Shown here piece after piece: positions 15,701-21,883 of a stretch of 21,883 bases of DNA. The notes beneath the pieces were generated by a model. That model was not told where the DNA came from. It saw only the letters and a list, made by a program, of their open reading frames with translations, and did not search any database. Both the position numbers and the translations under genes were made by a program. Position 1 is the stretch's first letter. Every line of letters begins with the position of its first letter. The stretch is from a virus. Location of the stretch: IMG/VR virus record IMGVR_UViG_3300020213_000425, positions 1 to 21,883 of that record; one strand, written 5' to 3'.

Positions 15701-18225
15701 CTAGCATCTACTGTCTCAGGCTTCATTAAAACTTGACGGCTAGCAGGGTTCTTTGACGAAGCGAATGCTGTATAGAAATTCTTGTCCATATCAGCAGCTG
15801 GTGTTCTGAGGATAGAATCTTCCATCAGCAGTTCTGGGGTATATCCGGGAGTGGTTGCAGTTTTAGAATCCATCAAATTGTAGTTTTTAAAATCATTGTA
15901 TTCTGCTGTTAGCTGCACACGACTTCGGAGGTCTTTTGCCTCTGACAGAAGATTATCACCTTTCATGTAGTTTTTATTGTTGAACAATTCAGATCCCATG
16001 TCTTGCATGGCCTTGAAAAACTCTTCTTCTGATACAGACCCCCAGGTCCCATCTCCGTGTAGGATGTCATTCAGAGACCCTGGACGAAGACCATTGTGGT
16101 GGTTCATTCTTTGGATCAGCTCTCCTGTAGCTACAATAACTTCTGAAGGGTCATCACTTCGCATTCTGCGTGACAGTTCTTTAAAGATCTTCGTAGCCAT
16201 AGGATTCTCCATGTCCTCTGCATCGGCTAGTACATTGATCAGTACCTCTATGTCCTCAGGGTCTTCAATGCGCAGTTCCCGTAAATGGGAGCTGTCAGCT
16301 CTCTTCATTGCAAAGTATGAGTCTTGATATGCTCTTTCTTTTTTGACAGGGTCATCTATCTTTTTTGCTATATCCTGCGCATATATGTTAGCACGCTTGT
16401 CAATAGCGGTAGACACAACGTGCATCTGGAAAATTCTTCCCAGCATCTCATCGTCGGCTGCATCATATGCCCATTTTACAGCTTCCTTAGGGCCTTTTTC
16501 TGCTGCAATTGCATAAAAATTAGCCACAGCATCATCAACATTTTGGATTGTGTCAAACTGTGATAGTTTGTCGGGGGAGTCTACAACCACACCAAATTTG
16601 GGTTGGTTCAACATATGGTCTGGGACAGTCTCCATGATACCAAGAGCACGACTAGTTGCTTTGTAGTGTCCGTGGGACAAAGCTTCAACATTTGCCATCT
16701 GTTGGAAGTGTTCTTTGTTTGCGTTCATTGCACTGGTTTTCGCATTGGCCAGCCACGCAAGTGGGTTCTTGCTTTCGGTACTTACTAGTCCACCCAGACC
16801 ACCTTTTCCTGCACGTCCAAGGCTCTTTAGTGGATTAGCTAGTGCTCCGTCACGCAAAACTGTAGCTGGTGCCAGGAATATGTCTACTGGCATTTGAACT
16901 GCACTAACAATAGGGTGTTCAGAACGGAATTCTTTGAACCTATTGATGTCCAGCTTTTGTGACCTACCTGTGCCACCACCAAGGTCAGCGATTGATTGAC
17001 CAATGCCCTGGTCACCTAACAGTTCACCCTCAAGAGTAGACAGCCAGCCCATCTTCATAACCTCACCAGTCACACCTCTTGCTGTAATCAGTGCATTGTT
17101 TTGTCTGGATTTTGCCAGGCCACTACCTAACTTGTTGAGCGCACCAGGCATTGACGGCCTTTGTAGAATATTTGACGTCATTGATGGCCTAGATATTTGT
17201 GCTGCTCTTGCTAGTACCGAATCAGTATTCATGCTCCAAGAAGTTATGGGCTTCTTGGCAAAGTTGGCTATGTTCTGTCCTAGGGACAGTCCTCCCTTTG
17301 TTTGACTAGCTACCCGGTAAAAATCGCCAGCAGTGTCGGCGACCTTAAGTGCCTTGTATCCGCCAGCCATCATTCCAGCTCGTGCAAAAACAACAGCTCC
17401 CCCAACCCCAGATGCCATCAGCGCTAGATTCAAAGCTGGCAGTACTCCGTCAAATGCGAAGTCTTTAGCAAATCCCCAGAAGCTCTGTTCGCCATCTTTC
17501 CATTTACTGTACGAGTCTGCTACACCAACGAAGTCAGGGATGATCCCTAATTGTGCTGCTGCATGAGCCAGACCTGTGGGACTCATCCATTTATCGGCCA
17601 GGTCCATAGCGTTTTGGGCTGAGATAGCACCAGTTCTATTACCAGCAAATCTATTGGTGACATCCTGCTGCATCAGAGTCTTGAACCCAGTATTTCGAGC
17701 TGGGTCCCACATAGTGATGTCTGAGTCTTCTGAGATAATACCAGCAGCAATCATGCGTAAGTTGATACTCTCTACAGACCCTTCTGATAATCGTTTAGCA
17801 TCTGGAGCACCCATTACATCTGAATACACATCCCTGAAAGTGTCAGACTGGCTTTGTTTTTCTATGGCTGGGAGTGGTGCTTGTGGGATATTTGGATTGG
17901 TGAGGATAGGATCTCTTTCCGTACCGAACCCAGCTGCTTGTAAAGATGTTGTGTTGGCTGGTTGGAATGATCCCCTGTAGTCATTAGCTAGACCGTGCAA
18001 ATTGGCGGCTAGTTCATCAGCAGTGCTGCCCCACTCAGGAGCCATAGCAATATCTAATTTAACTTCATCCGGGATTGTACCCAGATTCCAAGTTTTTTCG
18101 ACATCAGTCATACGTTGTAGCTGAGAATCTATTGACCCTAGGTCCAGTGGAGCTTGCTCAACAATGTTGGGCTGGGCTGTTGGAGGAGCCAGTGAAGATA
18201 GAGAGTCCATAAAACCGTTATTCAT
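12766..18225 (-). CDS. Giant (1,819 aa) internal/ejection-type virion protein with glycine-zipper segments
   Basis: This is the largest gene in the window. No catalytic signature is visible. Three regions stand out: a hydrophobic stretch at about 255-292 (LPALNLALMASGVGGAVV), a glycine-zipper block at about 1210-1309 with repeated small-residue segments such as GLAAAGGIAGAALPA and LGAVGGAALGAGAARA, and an aromatic patch at about 1484-1510 (YLVFPFSFQKK). The rest is mainly charged helical sequence. Glycine zippers are common in proteins that insert into membranes. With a transglycosylase gene two genes downstream, the simplest inference is a DNA-ejection or internal core protein that helps form a channel through the cell envelope. 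A tape-measure protein is the main alternative, but it would be unusual between portal and scaffold. The start is an ATG with AGGAG six bases upstream, overlapping the preceding stop by 8 bases. The stop overlaps the next start as TAATG. Confidence 0.65.
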   Translation of the reverse strand: MNNGFMDSLSSLAPPTAQPNIVEQAPLDLGSIDSQLQRMTDVEKTWNLGTIPDEVKLDIAMAPEWGSTADELAANLHGLANDYRGSFQPANTTSLQAAGFGTERDPILTNPNIPQAPLPAIEKQSQSDTFRDVYSDVMGAPDAKRLSEGSVESINLRMIAAGIISEDSDITMWDPARNTGFKTLMQQDVTNRFAGNRTGAISAQNAMDLADKWMSPTGLAHAAAQLGIIPDFVGVADSYSKWKDGEQSFWGFAKDFAFDGVLPALNLALMASGVGGAVVFARAGMMAGGYKALKVADTAGDFYRVASQTKGGLSLGQNIANFAKKPITSWSMNTDSVLARAAQISRPSMTSNILQRPSMPGALNKLGSGLAKSRQNNALITARGVTGEVMKMGWLSTLEGELLGDQGIGQSIADLGGGTGRSQKLDINRFKEFRSEHPIVSAVQMPVDIFLAPATVLRDGALANPLKSLGRAGKGGLGGLVSTESKNPLAWLANAKTSAMNANKEHFQQMANVEALSHGHYKATSRALGIMETVPDHMLNQPKFGVVVDSPDKLSQFDTIQNVDDAVANFYAIAAEKGPKEAVKWAYDAADDEMLGRIFQMHVVSTAIDKRANIYAQDIAKKIDDPVKKERAYQDSYFAMKRADSSHLRELRIEDPEDIEVLINVLADAEDMENPMATKIFKELSRRMRSDDPSEVIVATGELIQRMNHHNGLRPGSLNDILHGDGTWGSVSEEEFFKAMQDMGSELFNNKNYMKGDNLLSEAKDLRSRVQLTAEYNDFKNYNLMDSKTATTPGYTPELLMEDSILRTPAADMDKNFYTAFASSKNPASRQVLMKPETVDASQAAEFYVHGKKMVAARKNVEKFLPTVPVVDGPGKFSSMVKTFTGQVDAHGLNSVSDAWIAERAAIGSADTIKEREGLLRTFRMIAANGQDPSKAVSYLDTELEIIKSNRVWKDSQIGRRLDRSGDVESQLDDLKRIIPYLGRRLQFKDPSDPLAAQLKAIGYDLAQIRSGFHGFDVNDLSVGPFAEMTQSMHRKHSMHNFFSPVNNSYITYSREKVFKDVMNRGLRELEANKPGIFLGTDINPDSKYIDDALNALHNYAQKSREAFKETQQLNNGFGNSVTAAVSSLSRPTGMFSMSAANVSKALAHLNLDPPVVKAIQEAAKKANNPGFDVLGIAAIDSWLIANPASTKALKMLGSTSITDEGAASRRVLSAAVGAAGGAYVGQEQGDYDPLERIGLAAAGGIAGAALPAKALKYNTPGTLIGGIVGGEAGADLGEDGSLKSVLGAVGGAALGAGAARAINRVGNKGLQLQPGDEANKVTSYIAHRDWENYGQISEGLLKLRDFFRFSANPMFDARNWVEGATLRLISKYKPEAVKDGLPLIARVKGITKKLGEPFMANARHEWTTLARGSIARTDPSVSVGVDQLLEAGGILGYSVEKESFKAYAYMTSVGVPKEEAFHAARNMFTYPEKGRSALELSANYLVFPFSFQKKIITEMGEWMFSETGRMLLIHDALKMYEFLGSKYDLNEKLAKHVPLAKEIGRLSMWGSGISAGEIGGINRPLINATATAVSMSPANSQTNDLIHLFLPQALQVGSQRDTKKWEKLLKRLLPAWNEIEKLTEYTQEQFYVVSGTLGKPGYGSWGMTTEFEVKQGSAEFDELRTEYNMIADQYGLSNGSKSLLSARLPNGEFKYPEAVDYLEKLGKIEDKYPKWNLQKIETAGWIAETQAKKNLYIRNPQNPTEERLKEFDDYLKSMQDEYKFYYGVNPEADPSDMPVQYQKSARDLAIIYAKEDPEFIQLYNLLYKRVYGPIEDTY

Positions 18226-20254
18226 TTGATGCTCCTCTAAACTTTATAGCCTTTTTAACTCCAAGTTGTTGGAGTGTTACTGCGATTGCGTTGGCTGTGG
18301 ACGCATCAACCTTGTTCTCAAGGTCTACTGGCACATATACTTGTAGGGTTTCTGAACGATCGCTGATTTTGAATGCTCCCGATTCTTCTGAGATCACCAC
18401 ACCTGTTGGGGTTGGTGTCATCCACAGAGTGTTTTTCTTCTCGAATAGAGAAGACTGTGGTGGGATCTTGCCCTGATACTCAGCAAGGGCATTGATCCAG
18501 ACCTTGCCATCTGTCTTGGTGACAGAAAAATCTGGCTTGTCTACCGTTTCGATTTCTTTATCAAGGAATACCTTAACCTGATTATCTCTGAGTGGGCCAG
18601 CTTTTTCAAAGCTGACCTTGTAAGTACCGGCTGGTGTTTTTTCGTGGGTTTCACGGTAGGCTATGGATCCTTCTGGAGCTTCTCCATCAAAATTGACGTA
18701 TGCTGCTTTCTCATAACTACCAAGAATGTCCTCTGCTGAGGCATCTAGGACTTGCCAAGCTCTTCGGACATCTCTTGCAGTCTTGAAATCAAGGATAACC
18801 CCTACCCTATTATTAGCTTGTGCTGCACCCTCAACCAGTCTTTTTGCCTGAAACAGGGATGTGCTGGTTACGTTAGTGGCTGTGATCCCAGCTCTGGCTA
18901 GTTGACCTGTAATTGCTTTACTAGCACCCAGCATCTCTGGGTTGACAGATAAGAATATGGACTTAGAGTCCTTTAAAGATGGCAGAGACTCAGGGGAAAG
19001 CGCTTCAGTGTACGTATTAGATACTTCACTGTCTGAAGCCCAGACCTGCATTGGGGCTTTTCTGCCCCATACACTGCCTCTAGGAGTGTTTATAACAGTC
19101 TTTGCTAGTCCTCTAACCTGTATATCAACGCCTTCAACAGAGGGACTTCCATCAGGGTCTACAATATGTATGCCCCTTTGGCCCTTAGTTTTTGTGTTTA
19201 AGTCAGATAGGTCAACGAAACGGGGTGGTTGTTGGTTCCAATCAGCAATTTCATGGAGGGGTTGAGCCTCTCCTGTGCCTACAAGGTGCCGGAAGATGTT
19301 AGCTTTTAGCAGTTCTGGGTTATCTGGGGTTGCTCCAGTAGCTTGTTTTGACACAACATCCATCAATTCCACTGGGGTTATTGGCTTCCCTAGTTTCTCT
19401 GACAGGATCTCAGCTGCCACAGAGTATGATTTCTCGATTGATTGTTGTGTCTTCTTGCCCACTTCGGCTGTGAAACCCAGGGCTACCTCAGCAGCTCCAT
19501 TCCAGTTTGGCTCTACATCCTTCTTTTTTGCTGGTGTTTGCCAGGCTTTAATTATGTTCTCAACCAATGGTTGTATCATTGCTGCTCTTGAAGCAGACGA
19601 AAGAGATTCTAGCCTCTTGGAGATCCCATCCTTGTCTAGCCTGTCCATGCTGGTCTCACCAAAGTGAACAGGTCTGATGATAGGCTTTAGATTCCCTGAG
19701 ATGTCTCTTACTAGGCCCTCTGTCCTGATGCCTACTCCCCTAACTAGGTCAGGAGTGGGGTTGTCACCTAGAGCGGAAGATACTTCCATGATCTTTTGGG
19801 TAAGTCCTGAAAACTCATCAGGTCTAAGAGTGGCACCGGACTTAAATTTCTTGAACAGGCCGGTATCTTCTGGGTCTGTTAGTATTTTAGAGTTGACCAG
19901 TCTGTCAAATCGGCCCATCTCAAAAGCAGCTGCTGATGCCATTGCTTGTCTAGGAGATTGGTACGAATACCTTTCAGGTTCTGCAACAGCTTGCTGGTGT
20001 TGTGGGACATTCTGCCCAAGGAAGTGACCTAGTTCATGGAACATAGCCCTAGACCCAGGTTTGTTCTCTCGTGAGGTAGCAAACTGGGATACTGCGTAGT
20101 CAGCAGATATGTCACCAGTGATATCATTGTCAGGGACAGCAAAAGAGAGCCTCTGAGTCCTGGGGGTCAGGGATGCCAGGGCTATCCTTGGATCTTGCTC
20201 CTGTGACCGACGAAGGTCATGGAAAGTCTTATCGAATTGCACTATTTCCACCAC
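18218..20254 (-). CDS. HELGH-motif putative zinc metallopeptidase, large virion-associated protein
   Basis: This 678-aa protein carries the zinc-protease signature HELGH at residues 73-77 (context RAMFHELGHFLGQNV). Established gluzincin and metzincin enzymes use the two His of HExxH as zinc ligands and the Glu as catalytic base. G80 sits where metzincins have the Gly of HExxHxxGxxH, but position 83 is Val rather than His, and the nearest later His is H86. The third ligand is therefore unclear and activity is unproven. The remaining roughly 590 residues are mixed alpha/beta with no family I recognise. The start is a GTG with no convincing Shine-Dalgarno site, 26 bases inside the preceding gene and just after an in-frame TAG. 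Other GTGs follow at 20251 and 20242, and a frameshift from the upstream gene cannot be excluded. Its position suggests a packaged or ejected protein, or a capsid-processing protease. Confidence 0.6.
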   Translation of the reverse strand: MVEIVQFDKTFHDLRRSQEQDPRIALASLTPRTQRLSFAVPDNDITGDISADYAVSQFATSRENKPGSRAMFHELGHFLGQNVPQHQQAVAEPERYSYQSPRQAMASAAAFEMGRFDRLVNSKILTDPEDTGLFKKFKSGATLRPDEFSGLTQKIMEVSSALGDNPTPDLVRGVGIRTEGLVRDISGNLKPIIRPVHFGETSMDRLDKDGISKRLESLSSASRAAMIQPLVENIIKAWQTPAKKKDVEPNWNGAAEVALGFTAEVGKKTQQSIEKSYSVAAEILSEKLGKPITPVELMDVVSKQATGATPDNPELLKANIFRHLVGTGEAQPLHEIADWNQQPPRFVDLSDLNTKTKGQRGIHIVDPDGSPSVEGVDIQVRGLAKTVINTPRGSVWGRKAPMQVWASDSEVSNTYTEALSPESLPSLKDSKSIFLSVNPEMLGASKAITGQLARAGITATNVTSTSLFQAKRLVEGAAQANNRVGVILDFKTARDVRRAWQVLDASAEDILGSYEKAAYVNFDGEAPEGSIAYRETHEKTPAGTYKVSFEKAGPLRDNQVKVFLDKEIETVDKPDFSVTKTDGKVWINALAEYQGKIPPQSSLFEKKNTLWMTPTPTGVVISEESGAFKISDRSETLQVYVPVDLENKVDASTANAIAVTLQQLGVKKAIKFRGASNE

Positions 20255-20651
20255 TGATTTGCTGGGCTAGGGTTCGTGCAAAGGCTTTCGTTTGAGGTGA
20301 CGTCTGGTCTGAGTTAATTAACTGATCTAGCAAAGCTAGTCTTTGTTGGTTTGGTGGCATGGGTGGTGGGGCCATTGTTGGGGGTGCCAGTGGAGTATTC
20401 ACTGGTGTACTGGGCTCTGTTGTTGGAGCCATCATCCCACCAGGTAGTCCCATCTCACCACTAGACGGTGGAGGTGGTACTGGCGGGCTGACTGGAGGCA
20501 ATGCTGGTCCAGCTTGTTGTTTCTGAGGAGCCATAGGAGGTAGTTGCTGGTTCAACCTATCAAGGTCAGCCTTCTCTCCATATGTACCTGAGCCTGGCTT
20601 ATTCACTCCGCCACCTGGCATTGGTTGCTTCATAATATCGGGACTATCCAT
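20229..20651 (-). CDS. Small proline-rich virion-associated protein
   Basis: I do not recognise a family for this 140-aa protein. Residues about 35-105 are low complexity, with many Pro, Ala, Met and Gln and runs such as PPVPPPPSSGE. Residues about 105-135 look like one amphipathic helix (LLDQLINSDQTSPQTKAFAR). It starts at an ATG sharing its A with the portal stop (TAATG), with AGAGG eight bases upstream, so it is translationally coupled to the portal. The similar Pro-rich composition of the portal C-terminus just upstream suggests a linker or adaptor that works with the portal, but this is inference. Its 3' end overlaps the next gene by 26 bases in the +1 frame. Confidence 0.6.
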   Translation of the reverse strand: MDSPDIMKQPMPGGGVNKPGSGTYGEKADLDRLNQQLPPMAPQKQQAGPALPPVSPPVPPPPSSGEMGLPGGMMAPTTEPSTPVNTPLAPPTMAPPPMPPNQQRLALLDQLINSDQTSPQTKAFARTLAQQISGGNSAIR

Positions 20652-21883
20652 TAGCTTCTAACCTCTGATCCTAGTAAGGACTGGGAGTTTCCGGCTGGAA
20701 CGCCTAGTCGTGCGAGAAGGTCCCCACCAGATGGGGGAGGCGCAGGCGCCGGTCCAGCGGGAGGCTGGCCTGGTGGGGACATACCTGGAGGACCCCCAGG
20801 TAGAGCTTCGGGGAGCCCAGATTGTAATTGTTCTTCTTGTGGAGCTACAATAACTTTTTTGTATACATCAATGAGATCATCCCCACGTTCTCTTGCTTCA
20901 ATGAAATCAATCAGTTGCTTGTCAGAGACGGCTCCTTGTTGGGCCATCTGGAGAAGCTTAGCAAACATCATAGCCTTCAACTTCTCAGAGTCGATGCGCT
21001 GTTGTTCACGTTTAACGTCGATGATTCCGTCAATGTTTTCTTGTACTGTCTCTCTGGAGATATACTCTCCTGAATTGTACTGGATATTCAATACGGCAGT
21101 CTGTGCAGGGTCACGGCCAAAGCCAAGTCCATACTCAACACTGATCCTGTTGGTCAGCATGATATCCGATGGGTCATACTCCACAACGAATTGTTGGTTA
21201 TAGAGCACTCCACTAACAGTTCTTTTCTTTCCTGCGAAGTACGTCTTGTCTACCTTGAGTGCTTGCCTGAGCGCTTTCTCCAACATGTTTTGGAAGATGG
21301 TGTGGTATGTTCTGATAACAGTGTTCATCATTCCAGCCGTAGCTTCCAAGAACTTGGCTGATGCGATTGCTTGGTCGATCTGTCCTGGTCGTGACTTAGG
21401 CCATCTACCACCCAGGTGGATACTGTCTTCCATCATTTGAAGGTCCTGTACTACAGAAAGAGCAGGGACTGCGGGAGCTACACGACCGATCTTGCCATTG
21501 ACGCCCAGCTCAATATAGCCACCTCCACCATATGGGATCTCTCCAATAAGGTCAGATACAAAGATGTCTGAGTATACAGCCTGGTCTGCATAGTCCAGCA
21601 CCATCGACATTAGTCTGATGTGAGCTTTCAGTACGTTGACCACTTGGTCGAACTGGCCACGAAACTCACCATCAAGTGTGAACCGGCTACCAAGGATGAC
21701 TGGGCAGATGCCAGTCTTTAAAGGAATCCGGTACAGCTCTACTGGAAGATAGGAGACTGTTTGTCCTGCCATCTTGCCCGTGGTACCATATAGGGCTGCA
21801 CATACTATTTCATCACAGGAGAAGTACTCAGCAATAACGACTTTCTGTGACTGGAGTTGTTTATTATCCATCGTCCTGGATAG
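20651..21883 (-). CDS. Portal protein, partial (N-terminal part outside window)
   Basis: This is the C-terminal part of a phage portal protein, the dodecameric ring at one capsid vertex through which DNA is packaged and ejected. The frame is open to the window edge. The first internal ATG (21871) has AGGA only two bases upstream, so the gene most likely begins outside the window. The visible 411 codons contain a mixed alpha/beta region, a long helix-rich stretch (about 165-210 counted from that ATG), and the segment SRETVQENID followed by a charged helix with EQQRIDSEK (272-297), which resembles the C-terminal helical part of many portals. The tail (about 352-385) is rich in Pro and Gly. The stop overlaps the next start as TAATG. 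The portal call rests on recognised family pattern and on the position ahead of the other head genes. A terminase gene would be expected to the right. The Pro-rich tail is atypical and may be a flexible linker. Confidence 0.75.
   Translation of the reverse strand, partial: LSRTMDNKQLQSQKVVIAEYFSCDEIVCAALYGTTGKMAGQTVSYLPVELYRIPLKTGICPVILGSRFTLDGEFRGQFDQVVNVLKAHIRLMSMVLDYADQAVYSDIFVSDLIGEIPYGGGGYIELGVNGKIGRVAPAVPALSVVQDLQMMEDSIHLGGRWPKSRPGQIDQAIASAKFLEATAGMMNTVIRTYHTIFQNMLEKALRQALKVDKTYFAGKKRTVSGVLYNQQFVVEYDPSDIMLTNRISVEYGLGFGRDPAQTAVLNIQYNSGEYISRETVQENIDGIIDVKREQQRIDSEKLKAMMFAKLLQMAQQGAVSDKQLIDFIEARERGDDLIDVYKKVIVAPQEEQLQSGLPEALPGGPPGMSPPGQPPAGPAPAPPPSGGDLLARLGVPAGNSQSLLGSEVRS

Noticed and set aside
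21860-21871. ATG at 21871 as the true start of the portal gene
   Set aside because: The frame stays open to the window edge, the AGGA is only two bases from the ATG, and about 400 aa with no typical portal N-terminal region implies truncation by the window.

Overview
The window is a dense virion-structural gene block of a tailed double-stranded DNA bacteriophage (Caudoviricetes) or prophage. Every convincing gene lies on the minus strand, so the block is transcribed from the right end (21883) to the left end (1). It is cut inside the portal gene on the right and inside a fibronectin-type-III-like tail gene on the left. I see no host gene, integrase, tRNA, insertion sequence or CRISPR array. 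The host cannot be fixed from this sequence. Several fibre and tail domains have the look of families common in phages of actinobacteria and in freshwater phages, and Shine-Dalgarno sites of the AGGAG type are used, with ATG and some GTG starts.

Layout in transcription order: (1) 21883-20229, C-terminal portion of the portal protein and a small proline-rich protein. (2) 20254-8140, about 12 kb of large proteins placed between portal and capsid: a 678-aa protein with an HELGH zinc-protease motif, a 1,819-aa protein with hydrophobic and glycine-zipper segments, a 590-aa protein, a 526-aa protein with an N-terminal lytic transglycosylase domain, and a 424-aa protein. I infer that these are packaged or ejected virion proteins. 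(3) 8030-5710, the capsid module: scaffold, major capsid protein, and two tandem paralogous cement/decoration-type proteins. (4) 5650-1, the adsorption and tail module: several beta-rich structural or fibre proteins, a head-tail adaptor candidate, a collar-domain fibre with decapeptide repeats and HxH motifs, and a truncated Fn3-like protein.

The genes appear to work as one late operon. Seven junctions use a stop and start that share one base (TAATG or TAGTG), two others overlap by 8 and 26 bases, and most of the rest have Shine-Dalgarno sites inside the preceding gene. Only three gaps hold room for signals: 8031-8139 before the scaffold (an A/T-rich inverted repeat), 7507-7562 before the major capsid protein, and 5651-5709 after the cement genes (two adjacent hairpins, one covering the likely ribosome binding site of the next gene). 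Four starts differ from the longest open frame because of clear Shine-Dalgarno or stop-start evidence (7506, 5650, 3551, 2623).

The most unusual part is the 12-kb block between portal and scaffold. It combines a putative metallopeptidase, a muralytic enzyme and a giant membrane-interacting candidate, and no tape-measure gene or tail-assembly chaperone is visible in the window. This suggests a short-tailed phage carrying an internal ejection apparatus, but the tail genes could lie beyond position 1.
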